In this document: positions 15,913 to 23,708 of the stretch, in pieces | Position numbering within the stretch: position 1 is the first letter of the stretch | Layout of the letters: each line of letters opens with the position of its first letter | Source: an uncultured Anaerovibrio sp. | GTDB lineage: Bacteria; Bacillota; Negativicutes; Selenomonadales; Selenomonadaceae | DNA: 24,289 nucleotides | Direction: 5' to 3' | Assembly: GCA_934196075.1 (NCBI GenBank) | Contig: CAKPVW010000027.1 | Coordinates: 1 to 24,289 of the forward strand | Translations under genes and position numbers: made by a program | Notes under the pieces: model-generated | Database searches by the model: none | Told to the model about the DNA's origin: nothing | Seen by the model: only the letters and a program-made list of their open reading frames with translations

Positions 15913-16449
15913 TTAGATTACATCGGCTTCGTAGGAAAAAATCTCACACAGGAAGTTCTGCTCCTTGAGGGCAGCTTCTATTTCGTCCAGAATTTCCTCA
16001 CTATCGGCAGATACAGTATGAAAATGATAGCCAGAGGTTACATTCAGCAATGGCGTAGATTTGCCACTGCGCAGATTCTCCATAAAATGCTGCACATCTC
16101 GGCGATTTTTAATATTCAAAGGAGCAGAAATCCTGCCGTACACACGATGATTCACCATTACATCCTGCACACAGCCCCCTAAATCCACAATGGTGGTCAG
16201 CTCCTTTTCTGTCTGTTCATTAGTATGAAACATCTTGAAGCGACGCAGAGCCTGCTTGGGCTGATCCAGAATATAGCCTCTAGCTGTGGCCAAAATGGGA
16301 TAACCCTCTGTACGCAGCAGAGCAATATCCTGCACTACCACCTGACGACTGACACCGGCAGCCTTTCCCAGAGCCCCACCTGAAAGAGGAGCAGAAGCCT
16401 CTCGTATCATATCTATAATTTTCTTTCTGCGTTCTGCTCCGCTCATCAT
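15913..16449 (-). CDS. niaR: NAD biosynthesis transcriptional repressor NiaR
   Basis: A 178-residue repressor with an N-terminal winged helix (about 1-60, with GVSRQVVVQDIALLRTEGY as recognition region) and a C-terminal 3H domain that senses nicotinate. His75, Glu83, His142 and His144 are spaced as the metal ligands I recall from the Thermotoga 3H protein TM1602. NiaR represses de novo NAD synthesis and niacin uptake genes when niacin is available. It is the last gene of the nadABC operon, starting 3 bases after nadC with GGAGG inside the nadC end, so it would be autoregulated. A second ATG directly after the first is a possible alternative start. Confidence 0.93.
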   Translation of the reverse strand: MMSGAERRKKIIDMIREASAPLSGGALGKAAGVSRQVVVQDIALLRTEGYPILATARGYILDQPKQALRRFKMFHTNEQTEKELTTIVDLGGCVQDVMVNHRVYGRISAPLNIKNRRDVQHFMENLRSGKSTPLLNVTSGYHFHTVSADSEEILDEIEAALKEQNFLCEIFSYEADVI

Positions 16450-16452
16450 ATA

Positions 16453-17310
16453 TTATTCCTCCAATGCTTTCAAATGCTTCAAACTTATATCCAAAATTGG
16501 TGCAGAATGAGTCAATGCTCCGCTGGAAACATAATCCACACCGATAGCTGTAATCTTCTCAATATTTTCCTTGGTAATATTGCCAGAGCACTCGGTTTTG
16601 GCCCTGCCATCAATTAACCTTACGGCTTCTGCCATCATATCCGGAGTCATATTATCCAGCATAATGATATCTGCCCCAGCCTCTAGTGCTTCCTGTACCT
16701 GCTCCAGACTTTCGGTTTCTACCTCAATCTTCCGGACAAATGGGGCATATGCCTTGGCTGCCAATACAGCCGCCTTTACACTGCCTGCTGCATCAATATG
16801 GTTATCCTTCAAAAGTACGCCATCAGATAAATTGTATCTATGGTTAGAGCCACCGCCAACTGTTACCGCATATTTCTCAAAAATTCTCATGCAAGGTGTG
16901 GTCTTGCGGGTATCTAAAAGGGTAGTCTTACTACCTTCCAGCAGCTTGGCCACCTTGTTGGTATAGGTAGCAATACCGCTCATGCGCTGCAAATAATTCA
17001 AAGCAGTACGCTCACCAGATAACAGCACACGAATATCGCCTACCACAGTAGCCATATGCTGGCCCTTCTGAACAGCATCTCCATCCTGCACATCAAAAAC
17101 TACCTCTGTCTTGGGATCCAAAAGCTGGAATACCCTCTGAAAAACCTGCAGACCAGCAATAATACCATCTTCCTTGCAGATAAGCTCTACCTGACCTTTT
17201 TGGTAATGTGGCATAACTGAATTGGTAGTTACGTCCTCGCTGTTAATATCCTCTTCCAAGGCCATTTTGATAAATTTATCTGCTGCCAACAACATGGTAA
17301 TCTCGTTCAT
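16453..17310 (-). CDS. nadC: Nicotinate-nucleotide pyrophosphorylase (quinolinate phosphoribosyltransferase)
   Basis: A 285-residue enzyme converting quinolinate and PRPP to nicotinate mononucleotide, CO2 and pyrophosphate. The type II phosphoribosyltransferase signatures LQRMSGIATYT, LDTRKTTPCMRIFEKYAV, GGGSNHRYNLSDGVLLKDNH and the ADIIMLDNM barrel strand are present in the expected order. Length is normal. It lies 51 bases after nadB, a gap with no terminator, and directly precedes niaR. AAGGA is about 11 bases before the ATG, a somewhat long spacing. Confidence 0.96.
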   Translation of the reverse strand: MNEITMLLAADKFIKMALEEDINSEDVTTNSVMPHYQKGQVELICKEDGIIAGLQVFQRVFQLLDPKTEVVFDVQDGDAVQKGQHMATVVGDIRVLLSGERTALNYLQRMSGIATYTNKVAKLLEGSKTTLLDTRKTTPCMRIFEKYAVTVGGGSNHRYNLSDGVLLKDNHIDAAGSVKAAVLAAKAYAPFVRKIEVETESLEQVQEALEAGADIIMLDNMTPDMMAEAVRLIDGRAKTECSGNITKENIEKITAIGVDYVSSGALTHSAPILDISLKHLKALEE

Positions 17311-17361
17311 TATAACATTTTTCCTTTCATATTAGGGAAGAAATTTTATTTTCTATCCTAT

Positions 17362-18540
17362 TTATTTCAAATCCTCACGACAAATTTTCTCAGCAGCCCT
17401 TTGCCCAAAAACAAGACTTTCCAAAAGGCTGTTGCTAGCTAGACGGTTTTTGCCATGAACCCCGTTGCAACTGGTTTCACCAACAGCATAAAGATGTTTC
17501 ATGGTAGTGCAGGAATCCGCATCCACATGAATACCTCCCATAAAATAATGCTGAGCAGGTACTACTGGAATAGGCTCCTTGGTAATATCATAGCCTTCTT
17601 CCAAACAGGTCTGATAAATATTGGTAAAATGATGGAGTATCACATCCTGTGGCACATGCTCGAAGGAAAGCCACACATGCTTGCTGCCTTCTTTTTCCAT
17701 CTCTGCATGAATAGCCTTGGACACAATATCTCTAGGCTGTAACTCATCTGTAAAGCGCTGTCCCTTGCTATTTAAAAGAACCGCACCTTCACCACGAGCA
17801 GATTCTGAAATCAAAAAGCTTCTGCCCTCATGCTCTGTATAAAGACTGGTAGGATGGATCTGAACATAGTCCAAATGCTCCAGCTCCACATTATGCTCCT
17901 TAGCCACCTCCAAGGCATCCCCAGTGAGGCTAGGAAAATTAGTGGAATGCTCATAAAGTCCTCCAATACCGCCAGTAGCCAGCACTGTATCCTTGGCATA
18001 AATACGCAGGGTATTTCCCTCACTATCCTTGGCAATCAGACCAGTACATGTGCCATTCTCTACCATAATATCCTGCATTGCAGTATACTCCATAATCTCT
18101 ACATTAGGCAAAGTTTTTACATATCTCTGCAGAGTTTCGGTAATTTCCTTGCCAGTAATGTCATCATGGAAGCAGATACGAGGCTTGGAGTGTGCGCCTT
18201 CTCTAGTATACATAAGACTGCCATCTTCATTTTTGTTAAATCTAACACCAAAATCCAATAACTGGTCAATAATGTCACGGCTGGAGCGAATCATAATATC
18301 TACGCTTTCCTTGCGATTCTCATAATGGCCAGCCCGCATGGTATCCTCAAAAAAGGCATCATAATCATCGGCATCTCTCAAAACGCAGATACCTCCCTGA
18401 GCCAGCATGGAATCACAGCTTTCCATATCCTCTTTGCAAATCATCAGCACCTTGGTATCCATAGGCAGATGGATTGCCGTAAACAAACCTGCTACACCAA
18501 CACCAGCGATTACCACGTCAACTTTTATATCATTTTCCAT
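17362..18540 (-). CDS. nadB: L-aspartate oxidase, short form
   Basis: A flavoenzyme of 392 residues oxidising L-aspartate to iminoaspartate, the first step of de novo NAD synthesis. The FAD dinucleotide motif VVIAGVGVAGLFTA is near residue 9, RGEGAVLLNSKGQRF and LQPRDIVSKAI carry active-site regions, and the FAD-closing motif GVHGKNRLASNSLLESLVFG lies close to the end. The protein stops soon after this motif and lacks the C-terminal helical domain (about 130-150 residues) of the E. coli enzyme. Such short forms occur in Firmicutes, so it need not be broken. A GAGGGAG lies 10 bases before the ATG. A palindromic element separates it from nadA. Confidence 0.94.
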   Translation of the reverse strand: MENDIKVDVVIAGVGVAGLFTAIHLPMDTKVLMICKEDMESCDSMLAQGGICVLRDADDYDAFFEDTMRAGHYENRKESVDIMIRSSRDIIDQLLDFGVRFNKNEDGSLMYTREGAHSKPRICFHDDITGKEITETLQRYVKTLPNVEIMEYTAMQDIMVENGTCTGLIAKDSEGNTLRIYAKDTVLATGGIGGLYEHSTNFPSLTGDALEVAKEHNVELEHLDYVQIHPTSLYTEHEGRSFLISESARGEGAVLLNSKGQRFTDELQPRDIVSKAIHAEMEKEGSKHVWLSFEHVPQDVILHHFTNIYQTCLEEGYDITKEPIPVVPAQHYFMGGIHVDADSCTTMKHLYAVGETSCNGVHGKNRLASNSLLESLVFGQRAAEKICREDLK

Positions 18541-18591
18541 AATCTATGCACTCCCTCAAATATATCTCAACAGGACTTTTACCCCATGCTA

Positions 18592-18691
18592 ACGGGTGCT
18601 AAGGCTCCCTCCTCTTAGGAGGGAGTAAGCACCCGTAAGGCTCTGGATTTATTCGACTAAATTCAGTGGGAGTCTAAAGCTCCCACTGAAT
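18592..18691. repeat. Double-palindrome element between nadA and nadB (IS200/IS605-end-like or REP-like)
   Basis: Two long hairpins fill the nadA-nadB gap. The first (18592-18636) has an outer 9-bp stem ACGGGTGCT/AGCACCCGT and an inner 9-bp stem CTCCCTCCT/AGGAGGGAG around a CTT loop. The second (18661-18691) has a perfect 12-bp stem ATTCAGTGGGAG/CTCCCACTGAAT with loop TCTAAAG, extended by a further GACT/AGTC pairing after an internal bulge. No uridine tract follows on either strand, so they are not ordinary terminators. The GTGGGAG-loop-CTCCCAC stem resembles right-end hairpins of IS200/IS605-type elements and their TnpB guide RNAs (from memory). No transposase is present; a non-autonomous remnant, a REP-type repeat or an RNA-processing site are the alternatives. 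Confidence 0.6.
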
Positions 18692-18701
18692 AAGTCTCAT
18701 T

Positions 18702-19607
18702 TTACTTGGCCAAGGACAACATCATTTCCAATGGCTTCTTGGCTTTCTCCACCAAATCTGCCTTAACAGAAGCCTGATTGCTGCCAGATTGTAATACTTC
18801 CAGCACCTTTTCCAAGGTGACCAGCTTCATATCCGGACAAATAGGCTCAGTTGCCGTGAAATAGAATTTCTTATCTGGATTTTGATTTTGCAGCTTGTAG
18901 CTTACACCAGATTCTGTACCAATAATAAATTCCTTTTTAGGACTTTCTGTGGCGTATTTAATAATACCAGAGGTAGAGCCAATATAATCAGCCAGAGCCA
19001 CCACAGCCTCATTACATTCTGGATGAACACAAACCTCCGCCTCTGGATGCTCTGCCATCAAGTCCTTAATCTCCTGAGCCTGCATCTTATGATGAATAGG
19101 GCAGTACCCATCTACTACCATTACATTTTTATCTGGCACCTGGTCAGCCACATAGCGGCCTAAATTTTTGTCTGGGATAAACAAAATATTTTTATTTGGC
19201 AGCTTGGCTACAATATTCACTGCATTGGCAGAGGTTACACATACATCAGACCAGGATTTAATTTCAGCGGTGGAATTAATATAGCATACCACAGCCAAAT
19301 CATCATATTTGTCTCGGAAGCTGTCCACCTCTTCCTTGGTGACCATATGGGCCATAGGACAGTCTGCCTGCATATCCGGCATCAACACCTGCTTTTCCGG
19401 GCTAAGGAGACAAGCACTTTCACCCATAAAGGAAACACCGCAGAACACCAGCACCTGGCAATCCAAGCCTGCTGCAATCTTGCTTAAATAAAAGGAATCT
19501 CCAATATAATCTGCTATCTCCTGCACCTCCGGCGCCACGTAATAATGAGCCAGAATAACTGCATCCTTCTCAGCCTTTAAAGCCTTTATTTTTTCCTGAA
19601 TTGTCAT
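18702..19607 (-). CDS. nadA: Quinolinate synthase NadA
   Basis: A 301-residue 4Fe-4S enzyme condensing iminoaspartate with dihydroxyacetone phosphate to quinolinate. The three cluster ligands are Cys83 in QADCPMAHM, Cys169 in DGYCPIHHKM and Cys257 in EPICPDMKL, spaced as in archaeal and Thermotoga-type NadA. The sequence begins MTIQEKIKALKAEKDAVILAHYY, the usual N terminus. The frame is open 33 codons further upstream, but that region holds the promoter, and GGGGA precedes the chosen ATG (19605-19607). It is the first gene of nadA-nadB-nadC-niaR. The stop codon lies 10 bases from the palindromic element. Confidence 0.95.
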   Translation of the reverse strand: MTIQEKIKALKAEKDAVILAHYYVAPEVQEIADYIGDSFYLSKIAAGLDCQVLVFCGVSFMGESACLLSPEKQVLMPDMQADCPMAHMVTKEEVDSFRDKYDDLAVVCYINSTAEIKSWSDVCVTSANAVNIVAKLPNKNILFIPDKNLGRYVADQVPDKNVMVVDGYCPIHHKMQAQEIKDLMAEHPEAEVCVHPECNEAVVALADYIGSTSGIIKYATESPKKEFIIGTESGVSYKLQNQNPDKKFYFTATEPICPDMKLVTLEKVLEVLQSGSNQASVKADLVEKAKKPLEMMLSLAK

Positions 19608-19670
19608 TTTTTCCCCATTTCTGCCACCTGCTGTGACATAAAGCTTAGCAATATAACCAAAATCTAACCT

Positions 19671-19699
19671 AGTATAGCACTTCTTTCTACACATGACAA
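19671..19699 (-). promoter_or_regulatory. Promoter of the nadABC-niaR operon
   Basis: On the minus strand TTGTCA (19694-19699) and TATACT (19671-19676) are exactly 17 bases apart, and TG one base before the -10 makes an extended -10. The -10 is 64 bases before the nadA ATG. Confidence 0.7.
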
Positions 19700-19706
19700 G
19701 ACACAT
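19691..19706 (-). promoter_or_regulatory. Candidate NiaR operator at the nadA promoter
   Basis: The minus strand reads ATGTGTCTTGTCATGT across the nadA -35. It contains TGTCTTGTCA, one base away from a TGTCNNGACA-type dyad as I recall for NiaR/YrxA sites, and a direct repeat of ATGTGT 12 bases apart. Placement over the -35 and the niaR gene in the same operon support it; the consensus was not checked. Confidence 0.4.
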
Positions 19707-19755
19707 AGATATTTTTATGTAAACTTTTATCTATCTCTCCTATTTTTTGACACAC

Positions 19756-19785
19756 AAAAAGGACTGCCGCCGTAGCAGCAGTCCT
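19756..19785 (-). terminator. Terminator of nifJ
   Basis: On the minus strand AGGACTGC and GCAGTCCT (19778-19785 with 19760-19767) form an 8-bp stem with a 10-base loop, followed directly by five uridines. It lies about 37 bases after the nifJ stop and before the nadA promoter. Confidence 0.85.
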
Positions 19786-19821
19786 CATTATTTTATTTAG
19801 TATTCAACCGCAGCTTAGGAA

Positions 19822-22800
19822 TTACTCCTTGCCAGCCAGCTTCTTATAGCCATTCAGGCGGTTCTGAGCATCCTTCTTGGTCTTTTCAAAGAGTGCCTCA
19901 GCAGCCTCTGGGAAGCTTCTCTTGAGGGAGGAATAACGAACCTCACCCAGGAGGAAGTCCTCGAACTTATCCCAGTCAGGCTCCTTGGAATCCAGGCTGA
20001 ATGGGTTCTTGTCAGTATCACGGAGAGCAGGGTTGTAGCGGAAGTTAGCCCAATAGCCGCAAGCAACAGCCTTAGCAGCCTCTTCCTGGCTTCTACCCAT
20101 ACCAATGCGAATACCATGGTTGATACATGGAGCATAACCAATAATCAGGGAAGGTCCTGGATATGCCTCAGCCTCAGCAATAGCCTTGAGAGCCTGATTC
20201 TTATCTGCACCCATATCTACCTGAGCTACATATACATAGCCATAGGTCATAGCCATGAGGCCCAGATCCTTCTTCTTGGTCTTTTTACCGGTTGCAGCAA
20301 ACTGAGCAATAGCAGCAGTAGGAGTAGCCTTGGATGCCTGACCACCAGTGTTGGAATATACCTCAGTATCGAATACAAAGACATTTACATCCTCACCGGA
20401 AGCAAGAACATGGTCTACACCGCCGTAGCCAATATCATAGGCCCAGCCGTCACCACCGAAGATCCACTGAGAACGCTTAACCAGGAAGTCACGGTTCTCA
20501 TAAATCTTGTTCAGCAGCTCGTCACCATTCTTCTCATTCTCCAGCAGTTCAGCCAATGCATCAGCACGCTGACGGGAACCATCGCCAGTATTCATATTAT
20601 CCAGCCACTCAGTCATAGCCTCCTGCAAAGCAGCAGAACCATGACCTTCCTCGATAGCCTTGGCAACATCAGCAGCCAAAGTCTCACGTACAGCCTTTGC
20701 GCCCAGGAACATACCAAGACCAAATTCAGCATTATCCTCGAACAGGGAATTTGCCCATGCAGGACCATGACCCTGTGCATTGGTGGTATAAGGCATAGCA
20801 GGAGCACTGGCACCCCAAATAGAGGAGCAGCCAGTTGCATTGGCAATCATCATACGATCACCAAAGAGCTGAGTAATCAGCTTGGCGTATGGAGTCTCGC
20901 CACAGCCTGCGCAAGCACCGGAGAACTCCAGCAGAGGCTGCTCAAACTGAGAACCCTTAACAGTTTCCTTCTTAACAGGATTTGCCTTTGGAGCAACCTT
21001 CTTAGGATCTACAGCATAATCAAATACAGACTGATTCTTCTCCTGAGTAGCAAATGGCTTCAATACCAGAGCCTTCTCCTTGGCAGGGCAAGCATTTACG
21101 CAGTTGCCGCAGCCGGAGCAATCCATAGCAGAAATGGCCATGGTAAAGTTCAAGCCCTTGGCACCAATAGCTGGCTTGGAGGTGAACTCAGCTGGAGCAG
21201 CATCCTTCTCTGCATCAGTAGTAAGAACAGGACGGATTGCTGCATGAGGACAAACAAATGCGCACTGATTACACTGAATACACTTGGTAACATCCCACTC
21301 AGGAACATTGATAGCAATACCACGCTTCTCATAGGCAGCGGAGCCAGTTGGGAAGGTACCATCAGCCAAGAATTCCAAATCCTTAACAGACAAATTGTTG
21401 CCTTCCTGACGGTTAACTGGATTCTGAACATTTCTGATATACTCAGGCAGATGAGACTGATCTACAGCAGCGCCATCTGCAGCATCAGCCCAAGCAGCAG
21501 GAACATTTACCTGATGAAGAGCATTGATACCAGCATCAATAGCACCATGGTTCATATCTACAATGTTCTGACCCTTCTTGCCATAGGAAGTAACTACAGC
21601 ATCCTTCAGATACTGAACAGCAGTCTCCAAAGGAATAATATCCGCCAGCTTGAAGAAAGCAGACTGCATTACCATGTTGAAGCGACCGCCCAAGCCCAGT
21701 TCCTGTGCAATCTTAACAGCGTTAACAGTATAGAACTTGATATTGTTCTTGGCAATATAACGCTTCATAGCAGCAGGCAGATGCTTATCCAGCTCTTCGT
21801 CAGTCCAAATGGTGTTCAGTAGGAAGGTACCATTCTTCTTCAAGCCTGCCAGCAGATCATATTTATCTACATAAGACTGCTGAGAGCAGGAGATAAAGTT
21901 TGCATTGTTAATCAGATACGGAGAAGCAATTGGAGTAGCACCAAATCTCAAATGGGACATGGTAATACCGCCAGACTTCTTGGAATCATATGCGAAATAA
22001 GCCTGAGCATACAGCTTGGTCTTATCACCGATAATCTTGATAGCGGACTTGTTAGCACCTACAGTACCATCGGAGCCCAGACCCCAGAACTTACAAGCAG
22101 TGGTTCCCTCAGGAGTCAAATCAACATCCTCAGGATACAGTGGCAAAGAAGTTCCGTTCAAATCATCATTGATACCGATAGTAAAGCCGTTCATTGGAAC
22201 GTCCTTCTTCAGCTCTTCATAAATGCCCAGTACCTGATCAGGGTTTACATCCTTGCCGCCCAGACCATAACGACCACCTACAATAACTGGATGTCTGTCA
22301 GTGTTGTAGAAAGCAGTACGTACATCCTGGTACAAAGGCTCACCCAAAGCACCTGGCTCCTTGGTACGATCCATAACAGCAATCTTGGTTACAGTCTCTG
22401 GAATAGCATTCAGGAAATGCTTTACGGAGAATGGACGGAACAGATGAACTGCTACCATACCAACCTTCTCACCCTTGCCATTGAGATAATCAACAGCCTC
22501 AACCAAGGTCTGATTCAGAGAACCCATAGCAATAACTACACGCTCTGCATCTGGTGCACCATAGTAATCAAATACATGATGCTCACGACCAGTAACCTTG
22601 GCCAGATCTGCCATAGCTTCCTCAACCAAATCAGGAATAGCTTCATAATATTTGTTTACAGTCTCACGAGTCTGGAAATAAATATCATCATTCTGAGCAG
22701 TACCACGAATACATGGATGGTCAGGATTCAGAGCATTGCGACGGAAAGCATTTACAGCATCCCAATCCAAAATCTTGCCTAATTCCTCATAAGGAATAAC

Positions 22801-23352
22801 CTCAATTTTCTGAATCTCATGGGAAGTACGGAAACCATCAAAGAAGTTCAGGAATGGCACACGGCCCTTAATAGCAACCAAATGAGCAACAGCAGCCAAA
22901 TCCATAACTTCCTGTACAGATGACTCAGCCAGCATAGCCATACCAGTCTGACGAGCAGCCATAACATCCTGATGATCACCAAAGATGTTCAGAGAGCTGG
23001 TAGCCAAGGCACGAGCACTAACATGGAATACACCTGGCAGAAGCTCACCAGAAATCTTGTACATATTTGGAATCATCAGAAGCATACCCTGAGAAGCTGT
23101 GTAGGTGGTGGTCAAAGCACCAGCCTGCAGAGAGCCATGTACAGCACCAGCTGCACCAGCCTCAGACTCCATCTCAATGATATTAACCTTCTGGCCAAAA
23201 AGATTTTTCTGTCCCTTTGCTGCCATTTCGTCTACATTCTCCGCCATTGGAGAAGAAGGCGTAATTGGATAGATTGCTGCAACATCAGTAAATGCGTAAG
23301 AGATATACGCAGCAGCGGCATTACCATCCATAGTTTTCATTTTTTTGCTCAT
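19822..23352 (-). CDS. nifJ: Pyruvate:ferredoxin (flavodoxin) oxidoreductase
   Basis: A single-chain PFOR of 1176 residues that oxidises pyruvate and CoA to acetyl-CoA and CO2, passing electrons to ferredoxin or flavodoxin in the anaerobic cytoplasm. Thr31 in YPITPSSPMAE, Glu64 and Arg114 match catalytic positions of the Desulfovibrio africanus enzyme. A two-cluster ferredoxin domain carries CIQCNQCAFVCP (about 689-700) and CSGCGNCVNACP (about 744-755). The TPP and proximal-cluster domain has GACAGCGETPYAK (about 811) and GDGWAYDIGYGG (about 967). GGGGGAG is about 8 bases before the ATG. Codon choice is strongly biased, as expected of a highly expressed central enzyme. It is monocistronic, with its own promoter and terminator. 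Confidence 0.97.
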   Translation of the reverse strand: MSKKMKTMDGNAAAAYISYAFTDVAAIYPITPSSPMAENVDEMAAKGQKNLFGQKVNIIEMESEAGAAGAVHGSLQAGALTTTYTASQGMLLMIPNMYKISGELLPGVFHVSARALATSSLNIFGDHQDVMAARQTGMAMLAESSVQEVMDLAAVAHLVAIKGRVPFLNFFDGFRTSHEIQKIEVIPYEELGKILDWDAVNAFRRNALNPDHPCIRGTAQNDDIYFQTRETVNKYYEAIPDLVEEAMADLAKVTGREHHVFDYYGAPDAERVVIAMGSLNQTLVEAVDYLNGKGEKVGMVAVHLFRPFSVKHFLNAIPETVTKIAVMDRTKEPGALGEPLYQDVRTAFYNTDRHPVIVGGRYGLGGKDVNPDQVLGIYEELKKDVPMNGFTIGINDDLNGTSLPLYPEDVDLTPEGTTACKFWGLGSDGTVGANKSAIKIIGDKTKLYAQAYFAYDSKKSGGITMSHLRFGATPIASPYLINNANFISCSQQSYVDKYDLLAGLKKNGTFLLNTIWTDEELDKHLPAAMKRYIAKNNIKFYTVNAVKIAQELGLGGRFNMVMQSAFFKLADIIPLETAVQYLKDAVVTSYGKKGQNIVDMNHGAIDAGINALHQVNVPAAWADAADGAAVDQSHLPEYIRNVQNPVNRQEGNNLSVKDLEFLADGTFPTGSAAYEKRGIAINVPEWDVTKCIQCNQCAFVCPHAAIRPVLTTDAEKDAAPAEFTSKPAIGAKGLNFTMAISAMDCSGCGNCVNACPAKEKALVLKPFATQEKNQSVFDYAVDPKKVAPKANPVKKETVKGSQFEQPLLEFSGACAGCGETPYAKLITQLFGDRMMIANATGCSSIWGASAPAMPYTTNAQGHGPAWANSLFEDNAEFGLGMFLGAKAVRETLAADVAKAIEEGHGSAALQEAMTEWLDNMNTGDGSRQRADALAELLENEKNGDELLNKIYENRDFLVKRSQWIFGGDGWAYDIGYGGVDHVLASGEDVNVFVFDTEVYSNTGGQASKATPTAAIAQFAATGKKTKKKDLGLMAMTYGYVYVAQVDMGADKNQALKAIAEAEAYPGPSLIIGYAPCINHGIRIGMGRSQEEAAKAVACGYWANFRYNPALRDTDKNPFSLDSKEPDWDKFEDFLLGEVRYSSLKRSFPEAAEALFEKTKKDAQNRLNGYKKLAGKE

Positions 23353-23380
23353 GGATCATACTCCCCCTTAAAAAAATTGA

Positions 23381-23426
23381 TACAGTGCACCTGCACACAA
23401 ATTGGTACAACTGTATAAAGTATACA
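23381..23426. promoter_or_regulatory. Two small dyads in the nifJ leader
   Basis: TGTATA-AAG-TATACA (23412-23426) and a GTGCA-CC-TGCAC dyad (near 23384-23395) lie in the untranslated leader of nifJ, downstream of its -10. They could be operator half-sites for a repressor acting as a roadblock. Neither matches the Rex or Fnr consensus well, so the regulator is unknown. Confidence 0.3.
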
Positions 23427-23483
23427 CAACACACTGAACCATGTAGTTTTTCTTATAGGAAATATACACACTTCATTAGATTC

Positions 23484-23512
23484 ATTATACAACCTACAAA
23501 GTATTTTGTAAA
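23484..23512 (-). promoter_or_regulatory. Promoter of nifJ
   Basis: On the minus strand TTTACA (23507-23512) and a perfect TATAAT (23484-23489) are 17 bases apart. Transcription would begin near 23477, giving a leader of about 125 bases before the ATG. Confidence 0.75.
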
Positions 23513-23623
23513 TGAGGGAACTTTTTTTGTAACCTTTATATTAATTCTATCAATTGAGATTTTGTGCAAATATGTTTGCCATAAGTTCATATTGTTTGTG
23601 CTGAATTTTTTATTATATCTACC

Positions 23624-23652
23624 TTGACTAAAAAAATCATATGCAGTACAAT
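23624..23652 (+). promoter_or_regulatory. Promoter of the relBE pair
   Basis: TTGACT (23624-23629) and TACAAT (23647-23652) are separated by 17 bases, 57 bases before the antitoxin ATG. The -10 is embedded in the left arm of the inverted repeat at 23645-23675. Confidence 0.75.
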
Positions 23653-23675
23653 GTATTCACAGAGTACATTGTACT
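23645..23675 (+). promoter_or_regulatory. Autoregulatory operator of the relBE pair
   Basis: AGTACAATGTA and TACATTGTACT form a perfect 11-bp inverted repeat with a 9-base spacer. It covers the -10 and the expected transcription start, the usual position for binding by a ribbon-helix-helix antitoxin and its toxin complex. Confidence 0.65.
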
Positions 23676-23708
23676 TAAAAATTATTCAACAACAGGAGGT
23701 GTGCAAAA

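Larger units (their letters stand above)
23353..23708. other. Divergent intergenic region nifJ / relBE
   Basis: This 356-base AT-rich gap holds the nifJ leader and promoter on the minus strand (to about 23512) and the relBE promoter and operator on the plus strand (23624-23708). Between them (23513-23623) I see only AT-rich sequence with no convincing ORF or hairpin. Confidence 0.7.

Noticed and set aside
18592..18691. Interpreting the double palindrome as a rho-independent terminator after nadA
   Set aside because: Neither hairpin is followed by a uridine run on the minus strand, and nadB-nadC-niaR have no other good promoter.
19608..19706. An upstream ATG that would extend NadA by 33 residues
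   Set aside because: The extension covers the -10/-35 promoter and its sequence is Cys/Arg-rich and unlike NadA N termini; the downstream ATG matches the family start.
20116..21822. A 568-codon open frame on the plus strand antisense to nifJ
   Set aside because: It is fully inside the well-supported nifJ gene. Its length follows from nifJ's biased codon use; the translation is rich in Ser/Ile/Leu with no recognisable domain, and no ribosome binding site or promoter fits it.
21952..22782. A 276-codon open frame on the plus strand antisense to nifJ
   Set aside because: Same reason: a shadow of biased nifJ codons, low-complexity translation without domain motifs.
23353..23512. A riboswitch or T-box in the nifJ leader
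   Set aside because: No conserved riboswitch core, T-box sequence or terminator/antiterminator pair was recognised; only small dyads.
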